Shown in pieces: positions 32,958-42,568 of a stretch of 60,376 bases of DNA (within the stretch, counting starts at the first letter, position 1; every line of letters starts with the position of its first letter). Both the position numbers and the translations under genes were made by a program. The notes under the pieces are model-generated. The model made no database searches and was not told where the DNA came from. It was given only the letters and a program-made list of their open reading frames with translations. Source of the stretch: Gemmatimonadota bacterium (GTDB taxonomy: Bacteria > Gemmatimonadota > Gemmatimonadetes > Longimicrobiales > Gaopeijiaceae); contig JAPPNO010000089.1 of assembly GCA_028873845.1 (NCBI GenBank), positions 1-60,376 of the forward strand, given 5' to 3'.

Positions 32958-34709
32958 ATGAGGAGTTGGCTGCGTATCGGGATCGTGGGAGCTGGAGCGC
33001 TTGCCGTGATGCTCGGGCCGCTGTGGACGGCCCCGGCGATCGGACAGGTTGCCGAGCGCCGCAAGGTATTGGTCACCAACCTGGTTCCCAGGAACGGTGC
33101 CAACGACGACTTCGGCAAGGACCTCGGGAAGGAGCTGCGGAGTCTCATCGATGATCTCGCCACCCATCAGGCGGTGGAGGAGAAGGAGATCCGGAACACC
33201 GCCAAGAAGTACGACCTCGACATGGACGAACTGGACTGCGTCCGGTCGCTGCAGCTCTCCGGTCAGCTCCGTGCCAACATCGTCTTCTGTGGAGAGTACA
33301 CCGAGGACAGGCAGGCCAGGACCTTCACCCTGAATAATGTCCAGTTCGCCAACGCGCGGGGTGCTCCGCTCGAAGTGCCGGACAAGACCTGGCACAAGGA
33401 CGACTACAAGGTTGCCGCCCAGGAGATCGCGGCGTTGTTCGACACCTTCATTCAGCGGCTTCGTGATGCCGCGAACTGCGAAGACTACTACAACACCCAG
33501 GCATGGGAGAGCGCCGAGAGGAACTGCAAGAGGGTGCTCGATCAAGCACCCAATGACGCCCCGGTGCGTCTCGTCCTGGCCCAGGTCTATCGCCAGACCG
33601 ACCGGTTTGACGAGGCGTATGCCGAGACCCTGAAGGTCGTCGAACTCGATCCGCTGAATGAGGATGCGCTCCGGTTGGCCGGTTGGCTGGCCACCACGAT
33701 CGGCCTGAAGGAAGAGGGGCGCGCACATAACGAAGCCTTCCTGCAGCTGAATCCCGGCAACGCCGCGATCCGAATGCAGATCGCCTACGACCAGGCGCAG
33801 GCCGGAGATCCCCACGGGGCCATGTTGCTGGTCGAGGAGGGTCTCGAAATCGAACCCGACAACACCGACCTGCTGCTCTACCACGGCTCGTTCGCCATCG
33901 CGGCCGGACAGGCGGATCAGGAGGGAGGCCAGCCCCCGTCGGCGGCGGCGGGAGTGTTGTACCAGCAGGGGTCCGAGTCCTACCGGAAGGCGTACGAGGT
34001 TCTCGGGGCGGACATGGACAGCGCTCACCTGTACCGGATGATCAGCACGCTCGGAGTGCTGAACCAGTTGGACCGGGCGGTGGAGCTGGCCGAGCAGGTG
34101 CTCGAGACGCACGGCGAGGAGACCAGGCTCTGGTATCTCAAGGGCAACCTCCTCAACCGGCTCGGCCGGGTGGACGAGGCGTTGCTCGCGCTGGACGAGG
34201 CGGAGGCCCTCGATCCCAACTATCCCAACCTCAAGGCCACGCAGGGGCAGTGGCTGCTCGCGGTCGGGCGCGACGACGAGGCACTGGAGGAGCTGATCGA
34301 GGCCGTTGAGAAGGGCGAGCAGCCGGCCGATGTCATTGCCAACATGTTCATGGCGAGGGCGGGGAACGAGGGCATCCGGCCCAAGAACTACGAATACGCG
34401 CTCACCCTGATCGACATGGCCAAGACCTTCGAGTCCGAACTTTCGGCCCGGGTCCTGGGCCAGCTGGAATTCTACGAGGCGCTCTGTCTCTACCAGATCG
34501 CATATGTGGAAGAGCAGCCGCAGAACCTCCAAAGCGCCCAACTGACATTGCCCAAGTTCAGAGAGGTCCAGCGCCTGCTGGCGCTTCCCCATGTGGTCGA
34601 CTGGGTACAGGGGGCCCCCGAACGGACGCAGACCAGCTTCCGTGACATGCGCGACGGTGTCGTCCAGTTCATCGAGATTCAGGATCTGATCATTCAGCGG
34701 GGACGGTAG
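32958..34709 (+). CDS. Exported tetratricopeptide-repeat protein
   Basis: This 583-residue protein starts at ATG 32958, preceded by GGAGAAGAG. A signal peptide (IGIVGAGALAVMLGPLWTAPAIGQ) leads to a domain of about 150 residues (KVLVTNLVPRNGANDDFGKDLGKELRSLI, IVFCGEYTED) that resembles TolB-N/curli-assembly-type amino-terminal domains. From residue 175 on there are at least eight TPRs (for example LVLAQVYRQTDRFDEAYAETLKVVELDP and LWYLKGNLLNRLGRVDEALLALDEAEALDP). It is probably a periplasmic scaffold. It ends with TAG and a strong terminator. Codon use matches the surroundings. Confidence 0.75.
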   Translation: MRSWLRIGIVGAGALAVMLGPLWTAPAIGQVAERRKVLVTNLVPRNGANDDFGKDLGKELRSLIDDLATHQAVEEKEIRNTAKKYDLDMDELDCVRSLQLSGQLRANIVFCGEYTEDRQARTFTLNNVQFANARGAPLEVPDKTWHKDDYKVAAQEIAALFDTFIQRLRDAANCEDYYNTQAWESAERNCKRVLDQAPNDAPVRLVLAQVYRQTDRFDEAYAETLKVVELDPLNEDALRLAGWLATTIGLKEEGRAHNEAFLQLNPGNAAIRMQIAYDQAQAGDPHGAMLLVEEGLEIEPDNTDLLLYHGSFAIAAGQADQEGGQPPSAAAGVLYQQGSESYRKAYEVLGADMDSAHLYRMISTLGVLNQLDRAVELAEQVLETHGEETRLWYLKGNLLNRLGRVDEALLALDEAEALDPNYPNLKATQGQWLLAVGRDDEALEELIEAVEKGEQPADVIANMFMARAGNEGIRPKNYEYALTLIDMAKTFESELSARVLGQLEFYEALCLYQIAYVEEQPQNLQSAQLTLPKFREVQRLLALPHVVDWVQGAPERTQTSFRDMRDGVVQFIEIQDLIIQRGR

Positions 34710-34747
34710 AGCGCCCGGCCGTCGCCGGTTGGCGGCGATCGGCTGAC

Positions 34748-34789
34748 GGAGCGCCGCGGGGTCCAGAAGCCCCGCGGCGCTCCCTTTTT
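34748..34789 (+). terminator. Strong intrinsic terminator
   Basis: The arms GGAGCGCCGCGGGG (34748-34761) and CCCCGCGGCGCTCC (34770-34783) pair perfectly over 14 bp around an 8-base loop, followed by CTTTTT. It separates the TPR gene from the dcw cluster. Confidence 0.95.
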
Positions 34790-34866
34790 GTACCGTTGCC
34801 ATTCGTTTTCCGGCATGCGCCCTGATGGGGATTTCGGGTTGCGATGTGGGGCGTGGTGTGTTAAAG

Positions 34867-34891
34867 TGGGAGGCAGTGGGAAAAAATGGGA
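34867..34891 (+). promoter_or_regulatory. MraZ-binding boxes upstream of mraZ
   Basis: Three direct repeats of TGGGA (34867-34871, 34877-34881, 34887-34891), exactly 10 bases apart and ending 9 bases before the mraZ ATG, match the known TGGGN-N5 repeat operator of MraZ. A possible promoter precedes them: TTGCGA (34839-34844), 16 bases, TTAAAG (34861-34866). The cluster is thus probably autoregulated by MraZ. Confidence 0.85.
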
Positions 34892-34900
34892 TAAACTACC

Positions 34901-35332
34901 ATGCCCGGACTACTTGGTCGCCACGAATATCAGATCGATGCGAAGGGCCGCGTCAGCCTGCCCTCCGCATTCCGCCGAGCTGTGTCCGAAAACCCCCTCG
35001 TCCTCCTTCAGTGGCAGGAGAACCACCTTGACCTCTTTCCCCGGGAAACGTGGGCCGAAATCAGGAAGAACCTGTTGAGCCACCGGAGAGCGCAGAGAGA
35101 CGGCGGTGCCTACCTGAGGCGCATCACGTCGAGTGCGGTCGAGGTGGAACCGGACAATCACGGACGGATCCGCATTCCGGCCTGGCTCAGGGAGCAGGCC
35201 GGCGTGGAGGACACCGTCCTTTTCATTGGGGCCCTGGACCGCATCGAACTGTGGAACCCGGCCCGATTCGAGGAAGACCTGCGAGAGCCGGATCCGGAAG
35301 ACGACCGCTTCGCTGCCCAGATCTTCGGTTGA
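34901..35332 (+). CDS. mraZ: Transcriptional regulator MraZ
   Basis: This 143-residue protein starts at ATG 34901 (MPGLLGRHEYQIDAKGRVSLPSAFRRAV). It carries two AbrB-like MraZ half-domains: DAKGRVSLPSAFR and, about 75 residues later, DNHGRIRIPAWLREQAGVEDTVLFIGALDRIELWNP. MraZ forms a ring that binds the TGGGN repeats upstream and represses the dcw operon. It is the first gene of the cluster and is followed by rsmH after 11 bases. Confidence 0.95.
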   Translation: MPGLLGRHEYQIDAKGRVSLPSAFRRAVSENPLVLLQWQENHLDLFPRETWAEIRKNLLSHRRAQRDGGAYLRRITSSAVEVEPDNHGRIRIPAWLREQAGVEDTVLFIGALDRIELWNPARFEEDLREPDPEDDRFAAQIFG

Positions 35333-35343
35333 CGGGGGATCCC

Positions 35344-36270
35344 ATGCACGGCCCCGCATACCATCGCGCTGTCCTCGTGGACCAGGTCATGGAGCACCTC
35401 CTGGGCGAGGCGGGACTCTACCTGGACGGAACGGTCGGGGGAGGGGGGCACGGTGCGGCGCTGCTGGCGCGTTGCCCGGAGTGCCGTCTGCTCGCCGTTG
35501 ACCGGGACCGCGAGGCCCTGGCGGCCGCACGCGCCCGCCTCGCGCCCTTCGGCGACCGGGTCCGCTTCGCGCACATCTCCTTCCGGGAGGTGGGTGATGA
35601 CCCGGAACTGCACGCGGAAGGGCTTGCCGGAGCGTTGCTGGACCTGGGCGTCAGCTCTCACCAGCTCGACACGGACGAGCGCGGGTTCACCATGCGCCGG
35701 GGCGCCGCCCTCGATATGAGGATGGACACGGGGGACGAGTTCACCGCGGCCGCCTTCCTCTCGTCGGCGACCCGGGCCGAACTGCTGGCGGCGTTCAGGG
35801 CAGGCGAGGCGCCGCGCGCGGCCGCCCTCGCCTCGCGCATCGCCCGGCGCCGCTCGGCCAGCCCCCTGCGGACCAGCGACGATCTCGTGGCCGTCCTCGA
35901 GGCGGTGCTCGGCCGCCCGGCCAACCACGCCGAAAAGGCGCGCCTCTTCCAGGCGTTGCGGATTCGCGTGAACGAAGAGATCGAAGCGCTCGATGAGGGA
36001 CTCCCCGTAATTCGCGACGCGCTCCGCCCGGGAGCCACCTTCGTGATCATCGCCTATCACTCCGTGGAAGACCGCCTGGTGAAGCGGGCCTTTCGCGACT
36101 GGAGCGATCCGGGCCGGGGTCTCCCGAGCCGGCTGCCGGTGCGTGCCGCGGAGCTTCACGCGCTGGGATCGGTCGTTACCCGGAAGCCCGTCAGGGCCGC
36201 CCGGGAGGAGATTGCGGCCAACCCCCGGGCGCGGCCGGCCCGGCTTCGTGCCTGGAGACGCGCAAAGTGA
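35344..36270 (+). CDS. rsmH: 16S rRNA (cytosine-N4)-methyltransferase RsmH
   Basis: This 308-residue protein starts at ATG 35344 (MHGPAYHRAVLVDQVMEHL). The AdoMet motif YLDGTVGGGGHGAALLARCP, the acidic VDRDREAL, LLDLGVSSHQLDTDERGFTMRRGAALDMRMD and the C-terminal FVIIAYHSVEDRLVKRAF are all diagnostic. It methylates N4 of C1402 in 16S rRNA. The stop overlaps the GTG start of ftsL (GTGA at 36267-36270). Confidence 0.96.
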   Translation: MHGPAYHRAVLVDQVMEHLLGEAGLYLDGTVGGGGHGAALLARCPECRLLAVDRDREALAAARARLAPFGDRVRFAHISFREVGDDPELHAEGLAGALLDLGVSSHQLDTDERGFTMRRGAALDMRMDTGDEFTAAAFLSSATRAELLAAFRAGEAPRAAALASRIARRRSASPLRTSDDLVAVLEAVLGRPANHAEKARLFQALRIRVNEEIEALDEGLPVIRDALRPGATFVIIAYHSVEDRLVKRAFRDWSDPGRGLPSRLPVRAAELHALGSVVTRKPVRAAREEIAANPRARPARLRAWRRAK

Positions 36271-36551
36271 GCGCCAGGGCCAGGGTGGGCCGGGTCGTCG
36301 TCGTGCTGACGCTGTATGCGGCCGCGCTGACGGTGGTGGCGTGGCGGCAGTCCACCACCCGGGAGACCATGGAGGAGATCGGCCGCCTGTCGCGGGCACT
36401 GGCGGTGGCGGCCGATGAGCGGGAGGAGCTGGCCCGCGACCTGGTCGGCCTGGAGCAACGCTCCTGGGTGGTGGCCGAGGCGGCGCGGCGACTCGGACTG
36501 CGGCCGCCGCGCGAGGAGGAAGTGGTGTTCACGCCGGGTGGATCGCAATGA
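36267..36551 (+). CDS. ftsL: FtsL-like division protein
   Basis: This 94-residue protein starts at GTG 36267. It has a short basic N-terminus, one membrane helix (VVVVLTLYAAALTVVAW) and a coiled-coil-prone extracytoplasmic segment (ETMEEIGRLSRALAVAADEREELARDLVGLEQRSWVVAEAARRLGLRPP). Sequence identity within the family is low, so the call rests on size, topology and position between rsmH and ftsI. It would bridge FtsQ and the septal synthase. It overlaps both neighbours by 4 bases. Confidence 0.8.
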   Translation: MSARARVGRVVVVLTLYAAALTVVAWRQSTTRETMEEIGRLSRALAVAADEREELARDLVGLEQRSWVVAEAARRLGLRPPREEEVVFTPGGSQ

Positions 36552-38611
36552 TCGGCCTTCACGGACCCCGGGAGAGAACGCTCCGCCTGCGACGCAGGTT
36601 CCTGCTGCTGTCGTGGGTTCTGGTGGCGGCGGTCCTTATCGCCCGTGCAGCCGAGGTCCAGCTCGTGGAACGGTCCGAATGGGCGGCCGAGGCGCTCGCG
36701 CAGCACGAAAAGAGCAGGATCGTGCCGCCGGCGCGGGGCCGGATCCTCGACCGCAACGGGGGTGAGCTGGCCGTCAGCCACATGCGGGCCGCGGTCGGGA
36801 TCGCGCCGCGGGAGATCGTGGACCGGGAGGCGGTTGCCGCCGCCCTCGAGAAGCACCTGGGGATTCGTCCGGCGACGGCGCGGCGCGTGTCCGCCGGGAC
36901 CGGCTCGTGGAATGTTGTCCCGGGCCGCTACTCCATGACACAGGTCGAAGGGCTGCGAGGCCTAAAGGGAGTCTACCTGGAGGACGAACCGAGCCGCCTG
37001 TATCCCCGCGGCGGATTGGCCCGGGGCTTGCTTGGTGTGGTGCAGGACGGTGTCGGCAGGGGAGGGATCGAGCAGTCCATGGATTCGGTGTTGGCCGGGC
37101 AGAACGGAAGGGAGATCGTCGTGCGCGACAGTCATGGCCGGGAAATCCCCGGACAGGTCGTTGTCGTGCAGCCCCCGGTCGCGGGCCGGGATGTGGTCCT
37201 GACGATCGACCAGGATGTGCAGGCGATCGCCGAGGAAATGCTGTTGGCGGCCATCGACTCGACCGGCGCGAGGGGCGGTGACCTGGTGATCACCGATCCC
37301 CGCACCGGCGAGATCCTGGCGCTGACCTCGGTTGTGGACGGCTCCAACGCCGCCCTCTCGGCCGTCAACGCCACGTACGAACCGGGCTCGACGATCAAGC
37401 CGTTCACGACCGCGGCATTGCTGCGGTACGGAATCGCGTCGCTCTCCGATTCGGTGGACACGGGTGAGGGTTCGTGGTGGACGCACGGACGCCGAATCAC
37501 CGACGTCGGCCGAGGCGGCTGGATGACACTGCACGAGGTGATCAGGGAGTCGTCGAATGTCGGCATCGCCAAGTTCGCCAGTCTCATGTCCCGCGGGCAG
37601 CAGTACACCAGCCTGCGCGACTTCGGCTTCGGCACCCCGACGGGCCTTCCGCTCCCGGGCGAGGCTTCCGGCATTCTGCGGAGACCGGAGGATTGGAGCC
37701 TGCTGTCGTCCCACTCGCTTTCCTACGGGTATGAGCTGTCGGTGACACCGGTGCAGATGGCGATGGCCTTCGGCGCGCTCGCCAACGATGGATTGCTCAT
37801 GGAGCCGACGCTCATCCGCGAGGTGCGCGACCACGACGGCGTGCCCGTTCGCTTCGGCCGTCCGCGCCCGGTGCGCCGCGCGGTGCCGTCCTGGGTTGCC
37901 GAGGCGCTGACGCCGGTTCTCGTGGACGTTGTGGAGGAGGGCACCGGGACCCGCGTCCGCATGTCGTCCTACCGGTTGGCCGGCAAGAGCGGGACGACCC
38001 GCGCCACCGGGAAGGGTGGTCGATACGAGCACGAGCAGGGGGCCTATTTCGCCTCCTTCTGGGCGTCCTTCCCCGCCGACGATCCGCAACTGCTCTTCTT
38101 CGTCAGGATGGACCGTCCACAGGGTGCCTACTACGGCGGCGAAACGGCGGCTCCCGTGATCCGCGCGACGATCGAAACCCTGCTTTCGGCCAGGCAGGCA
38201 CCCATCGACCGCGAGGCGCTGGCGCTCGCTGCCCGGCACGTGCCCAACCCGCCCCCACCCGGCCCCCTCGTGCGTTTCGCGGCCGCGATCGACGATGCGC
38301 CGCCGGAGCCCTGGCCCGCCGCCTCGGTCCCGCCGCCCGTTGGCGGCGCCGGACGGATGACGGTCCCCGCGCTCGCAGGCACGTCCGTCCGGGTGGCGCT
38401 GCGCCGACTCCACAAGCTCGGCCTGCGGGTTCGGCTCGAGGGGGGCGGGATGGTTCGCGCGACCGTCCCCGGGGCAGGCGCCGAGATCGCCGCGGGTGAC
38501 ACCATCCGGGTGCTCACGGGCGAGGTCGCCCCGCCGTTGCCCGCCCGTGCGAGCGAGGCCGGAAGCGGGGACCCGGTCGGTGCGGCCGAGGCACCGGGTC
38601 GGGGAGGGTGA
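36548..38611 (+). CDS. ftsI: Septal peptidoglycan transpeptidase FtsI (PBP3-type) with PASTA domain
   Basis: This 687-residue protein has one N-terminal membrane helix (FLLLSWVLVAAVLIARAAEV), the dimerisation segment (ARGRILDRNGGELAVS) and a class B transpeptidase domain. Catalytic motifs: SxxK in GSTIKPF near residue 281, SxN in ESSNVG near 336, and KSGTT near 480. A single PASTA domain (MTVPALAGTSVRVALRRLHKLGLRVRL) sits near 602-660, as in Spo-VD-type enzymes, and ends in an Ala/Gly-rich tail. It crosslinks septal peptidoglycan together with FtsW. Confidence 0.95.
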   Translation: MIGLHGPRERTLRLRRRFLLLSWVLVAAVLIARAAEVQLVERSEWAAEALAQHEKSRIVPPARGRILDRNGGELAVSHMRAAVGIAPREIVDREAVAAALEKHLGIRPATARRVSAGTGSWNVVPGRYSMTQVEGLRGLKGVYLEDEPSRLYPRGGLARGLLGVVQDGVGRGGIEQSMDSVLAGQNGREIVVRDSHGREIPGQVVVVQPPVAGRDVVLTIDQDVQAIAEEMLLAAIDSTGARGGDLVITDPRTGEILALTSVVDGSNAALSAVNATYEPGSTIKPFTTAALLRYGIASLSDSVDTGEGSWWTHGRRITDVGRGGWMTLHEVIRESSNVGIAKFASLMSRGQQYTSLRDFGFGTPTGLPLPGEASGILRRPEDWSLLSSHSLSYGYELSVTPVQMAMAFGALANDGLLMEPTLIREVRDHDGVPVRFGRPRPVRRAVPSWVAEALTPVLVDVVEEGTGTRVRMSSYRLAGKSGTTRATGKGGRYEHEQGAYFASFWASFPADDPQLLFFVRMDRPQGAYYGGETAAPVIRATIETLLSARQAPIDREALALAARHVPNPPPPGPLVRFAAAIDDAPPEPWPAASVPPPVGGAGRMTVPALAGTSVRVALRRLHKLGLRVRLEGGGMVRATVPGAGAEIAAGDTIRVLTGEVAPPLPARASEAGSGDPVGAAEAPGRGG

Positions 38612-40089
38612 CCGTGTCCGTTTCCCAGGTGGTGGCCGCGCTGGAAGGTGCAGGAGTCGCCGTCGGCCCCGTGACGCCCGCGCGGCGCGGCGTGGGACGG
38701 GTGAGGGTCGCGGGCGTGCAGCAGGATTCCCGCCGGGTCGAGCCGGGCGACCTCTTCGTGGCCTGGTCCGGCGCGGTGCACGACGCGCACGACTACGTGG
38801 CCGGCGCGGCGGACGCCGGGGCAGCCGCGGCGATCGTGGAACGGCCCGTTCCGGGTGCGTCCCTTCCCCAGATCCAGGTCGACAACGCCCGCCTGGCAGC
38901 GGCCGTCGCCTCCGTCTTCGTGGCGGGGTCTCCGTGGCGAAACCTCGATACGGTCGGCGTCACGGGCACGAACGGCAAGACCACGACCGCCCTGCTGCTG
39001 CGTGGCCTGTTGGGGCAACGGGCGCCGACCGCGGCGATCGGCACGCTCGGCGTCACGGGCCCCGACGGACGCGTCCAGGAGGGGACGGAAGGACTGACCA
39101 CGCCCGGCCCGGTGCAGCTGTCCGACTGGCTCTCCTCGCTGGTGCGCGCGGGCGTCTCCCGCGTCGTGCTCGAGAGTTCGTCGCACGCGCTGGACCAGTT
39201 CCGTCTGGACGGCCTCCGCTTCGACGTGGCCGCCTTCACCAACCTCACGCGCGACCACCTGGACTATCACGGCACGCTGGAGAGCTACCTGGCGGCGAAG
39301 GCGCGCCTGCTCGAACTCGGCAGGACGGGGTGCACCGCGGTGATCAACGCCGACGATCCCGCGTGGAATGCGCTGAAGCCCCGCGGACCCGTCATCACCT
39401 ACGGACTCGGCCCGGCCGCGCTCCGTGCCCTCGATGTCGGCATGTCCGTGCGGGGGTCGTTCTTCCACCTCGCGTGGAACGGCCGGACCGTCCCGGTGAC
39501 ACTGCCGCTGCCGGGCGGCTTCAACGTCTCCAACGCGCTCTGCGCGGCGGCGTGCGCGCTGGTGCTCGGCCACTCGCTGGACGATGTCGCCGACGGGCTG
39601 GGCGAGGCGGCTCCGGTCACGGGGCGCCTGGAGTTCGTGGTGCGGGAGCCCTTCCAGGTGCTGATCGACTTCGCGCACACGCCCGATGCCCTCGAGAAGG
39701 TGCTCGCAGCGGTCCGCCCACTCGTTTCCGGCCGCGTCATCGTCGTCTTCGGCGCGGGCGGGGACCGGGATCCTGCCAAGCGTCCCGCGATGGGGGCCGC
39801 CGTCGCGCGGTACGCGGACCTCGCCGTCGTCACCTCGGACAACCCCCGCACCGAGGATCCGGCGACCATTATTGCGCAGGTATCCGCGGGCGTCTCCGGG
39901 TGCGATTCGGTCGAGATCGTGGACCGGAAGGAGGCGATTCACCGCGCCCTGGACGCCGCGGCCCCCGGCGACACGGTACTGCTGGCCGGAAAGGGTCACG
40001 AGATGTACCAGGTCGTGGGCACCGCGAAACGGCCCTTCGACGAGCGCGGCATCGTGCTCGGCCACCTGGAAGCGGGGGCGGACCGGTGA
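38608..40089 (+). CDS. murE: UDP-MurNAc-L-Ala-D-Glu:meso-diaminopimelate ligase MurE
   Basis: This 493-residue protein starts at GTG 38608, overlapping ftsI. It has the ATP loop VGVTGTNGKTTT near residue 115, LTTPGP substrate loop, FTNLTRDHLDYHG and the binding motif SDNPRTEDP, where DNPR marks meso-diaminopimelate specificity. It adds the third residue to the peptidoglycan stem peptide in the cytoplasm. The DAP motif supports a Gram-negative-type wall. Confidence 0.96.
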   Translation: MTVSVSQVVAALEGAGVAVGPVTPARRGVGRVRVAGVQQDSRRVEPGDLFVAWSGAVHDAHDYVAGAADAGAAAAIVERPVPGASLPQIQVDNARLAAAVASVFVAGSPWRNLDTVGVTGTNGKTTTALLLRGLLGQRAPTAAIGTLGVTGPDGRVQEGTEGLTTPGPVQLSDWLSSLVRAGVSRVVLESSSHALDQFRLDGLRFDVAAFTNLTRDHLDYHGTLESYLAAKARLLELGRTGCTAVINADDPAWNALKPRGPVITYGLGPAALRALDVGMSVRGSFFHLAWNGRTVPVTLPLPGGFNVSNALCAAACALVLGHSLDDVADGLGEAAPVTGRLEFVVREPFQVLIDFAHTPDALEKVLAAVRPLVSGRVIVVFGAGGDRDPAKRPAMGAAVARYADLAVVTSDNPRTEDPATIIAQVSAGVSGCDSVEIVDRKEAIHRALDAAAPGDTVLLAGKGHEMYQVVGTAKRPFDERGIVLGHLEAGADR

Positions 40090-41459
40090 GCACGGGCACC
40101 TTCCGCTGGAGCGACGCGTCGGTAAGGCGCGCCCTCGGGTTGCCACGCGGTGACCCCGCCCGCCTCTATCAGGACATCTCCACCGATACGCGCACGCTCG
40201 GGCCCGGCGATATCTTCGTCGCGCTCGAAGGCGAACGGTTCGACGGCCACGCGTTCGTCTCCGAGGCGGTCGCGGCGGGGTGCGCGGCGGTGGTGTCGCA
40301 CCGTGAGACGGGCGACTGTGCGGTCCCCGTCTACCGCGTCCCCGACACCCTCACGGCACTCGGCGATCTGGCGCTGCACCGGCGCGAACAGGCGAACGTG
40401 CCCGTGGTGGGGATCACCGGCTCTTCGGGCAAGACGACGGTCAAGGACATGACCGTGCACGCCCTTTCGCGGAGCTATGACGTCCACGGTACGCGGGGTA
40501 CCGAGAACAACCGTGTCGGCGTGCCCCTCACCATCCTGTCGATGCCGGATCTCACGACCGCGCTGGTGCTGGAGATGGGGACCAGCGAGCCCGGCGAGAT
40601 CGCCGAGCTCGCCCGGATCGCGCGCCCGACGGTCGGCGTGGTGACCACCGTCTCGGAAACGCACATCGAGCGGCTGAAGGACCTGCGCGGGGTGCTGGCG
40701 GAAAAGCTCGACCTGATTCGCGCGCTCGGTCCGCAGGGCACGGCCATCGTGGGCGACGAGCCGGAAGTGCTGGCGGACGAGGTCCGGGTCTTCCGGCCCG
40801 ATGCGATGGTGTGCGGATCGACGAAACGGGCGGACGCGGATCTCCGCCCGCATGAGGCGTACGGGCGCGGGGACGGCACCAACGGCTTCGACTGGGAAGG
40901 GCATCCCGTCACGGTGCGGATCCCGGGACCGCACAACGTCGGCAACGCGCTCCTGGCGCTGGCGGTCGCCCGCACACTGCACGTTCCCGCGAGCGAAGCG
41001 GCGATGGGCGTCTCGGCCGTGCGTGCGGGCGCCCTGCGCGGAGAAGTCCGAAAGGTGGGCGGGCTCAACCTCCTCGTCGACTGCTACAATGCCAACTCCG
41101 CAGGCGTCCTGGCGTCGGCCATCACCTTGATGACGGTGGTTGACGACGCACGCATGGTCGTCGTGCTGGGCACCATGCTCGAGCTCGGTGAGCGATCGGA
41201 CGCGATCCACCGGGAAACGCTTCGTGCGATCCTGCAGCTCGGCCTGGACGTATACGTCCTGACAGGCGCCTTCGCGCGGGCCGCGAAGCACTTTCAGGAC
41301 GACCGGATCGTCGCGATCGAGGAACTGAGAGAGCTGGCCTGGCGCCTCCCGCGGATCGTGGAGCCGGGGGACAGGATCCTGCTCAAGGCGTCGCGCGGCG
41401 TGCGCCTCGAGCGGATGATTCCGGTCCTCGAGTCCTACTTCGGGGAGACGTACTGCTGA
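40086..41459 (+). CDS. murF: UDP-MurNAc-tripeptide:D-Ala-D-Ala ligase MurF
   Basis: This 457-residue protein starts at GTG 40086 (GTGA overlap with murE). It has the N-terminal substrate domain (ISTDTRTLGPGDIFVALEGERFDGHAFV), the ATP loop GITGSSGKTTVK near 108, GTENNRVGVPLTIL, VLEMGTSEPGEI and the C-terminal LVDCYNANSAGVLASAI. It adds D-Ala-D-Ala to the stem peptide. Its stop overlaps the mraY ATG by one base (TGATG at 41457-41461). Confidence 0.96.
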   Translation: MSTGTFRWSDASVRRALGLPRGDPARLYQDISTDTRTLGPGDIFVALEGERFDGHAFVSEAVAAGCAAVVSHRETGDCAVPVYRVPDTLTALGDLALHRREQANVPVVGITGSSGKTTVKDMTVHALSRSYDVHGTRGTENNRVGVPLTILSMPDLTTALVLEMGTSEPGEIAELARIARPTVGVVTTVSETHIERLKDLRGVLAEKLDLIRALGPQGTAIVGDEPEVLADEVRVFRPDAMVCGSTKRADADLRPHEAYGRGDGTNGFDWEGHPVTVRIPGPHNVGNALLALAVARTLHVPASEAAMGVSAVRAGALRGEVRKVGGLNLLVDCYNANSAGVLASAITLMTVVDDARMVVVLGTMLELGERSDAIHRETLRAILQLGLDVYVLTGAFARAAKHFQDDRIVAIEELRELAWRLPRIVEPGDRILLKASRGVRLERMIPVLESYFGETYC

Positions 41460-42568
41460 TGCTCCAGCATTTCCTCCCCAGCCTCGAAGACCTGCACATC
41501 GTCTTCAACCTCTTCAACTACATCACCGTGCGCTCCGCCGGGGCGATGGCCACCTCGCTCGTGTTGACGCTGCTGCTCGGCCACCGCGTCATCACCTGGC
41601 TCAAGGGTCGCGACATCGTCGATGTCCCCGGCAGGAACGGGCAACACGACGGGAGCCACAACGGCGCCAAGGCCAACATGGGCGGGCTGTTGATCGTCGG
41701 TGTCGCCACGTTGTCCACGCTGTTGTGGGCGGAACTGGCGAACGCCTACACCGTGATCGCCCTGGTGGTCATGCTCTGGATGGGCTCGCTGGGATTCCTC
41801 GACGACTACCTGAAGGTGGTCCGCCGCACCCCGAAGGGGCTGGTCGAGCGCTACAAGTGGGCCGGATCGATCGGCCTGGGGTTGGCGCTGGGACTCTTCC
41901 TGGTGCTGAGGGCCCCGGAGTCGGCGGTCGGCGCCACCACCACCAACCTGCCGGTCTTCGACGAGTGGCAGCTGTACTTCACCGCACCGGCATACCTGCT
42001 TTGGGTCACGGTGGTCCTCAACGGCGCCACCCACTCCGTCAACATGACCGACGGGCTGGACGGCCTCGCACCGGGACTGGCGGCGATCGCCACCGGCGCA
42101 TTCGGCGTCTTCGCCTACGTGATCGGACGCGTGGACACCTCGGCGTACCTGGGACTGTTCTACCTGCCGGGCGCCGGCGAGCTGGCCGTTTTCGCCGCTG
42201 CGATCACCGGGGCCGCGCTCGGGTTCCTGTGGTTCAACGCACAACCCGCCCAGGTGATCATGGGCGACACAGGGTCGCTCGCGCTCGGCGGTGCCCTGGG
42301 CGCGATGGCCGTGCTCCTCAAGGCCGAGCTGCTGCTCCTGGCCGTGGGCGGCGTCTTCGCGGCCGAGGCGGCCTCGGTGATCATCCAGCGGAACTACTTC
42401 AAGTACACGAAACGGCGCTACGGCGAAGGTCGGCGCGTCTTCAGATGTGCCCCCATCCATCACCACTTCCAGATGGCCGGATGGAAGAATGAGCAGGTCG
42501 TGGTCCGGTTCTGGATCCTGGGAATCCTCTGCGCGATGGTCGGTTTCGCCACGCTCAAGCTCAGGTGA
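41459..42568 (+). CDS. mraY: Phospho-MurNAc-pentapeptide transferase MraY
   Basis: This 369-residue protein has ten predicted membrane segments. It has the catalytic and family motifs FLDDYLK, HSVNMTDGLDGLAPG, MGDTGSLALGGALGAM and the cytoplasmic IHHHFQ loop. It transfers phospho-MurNAc-pentapeptide to undecaprenyl phosphate, forming lipid I. Start ATG 41459 fits the family length (about 360). It overlaps murD by 4 bases. Confidence 0.96.
   Translation: MLQHFLPSLEDLHIVFNLFNYITVRSAGAMATSLVLTLLLGHRVITWLKGRDIVDVPGRNGQHDGSHNGAKANMGGLLIVGVATLSTLLWAELANAYTVIALVVMLWMGSLGFLDDYLKVVRRTPKGLVERYKWAGSIGLGLALGLFLVLRAPESAVGATTTNLPVFDEWQLYFTAPAYLLWVTVVLNGATHSVNMTDGLDGLAPGLAAIATGAFGVFAYVIGRVDTSAYLGLFYLPGAGELAVFAAAITGAALGFLWFNAQPAQVIMGDTGSLALGGALGAMAVLLKAELLLLAVGGVFAAEAASVIIQRNYFKYTKRRYGEGRRVFRCAPIHHHFQMAGWKNEQVVVRFWILGILCAMVGFATLKLR

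Noticed and set aside
32937-34802. Open frame of over 600 codons antisense to the TPR gene
   Set aside because: It also spans the terminator and has no domain or ribosome binding site; it is a shadow of the TPR gene.
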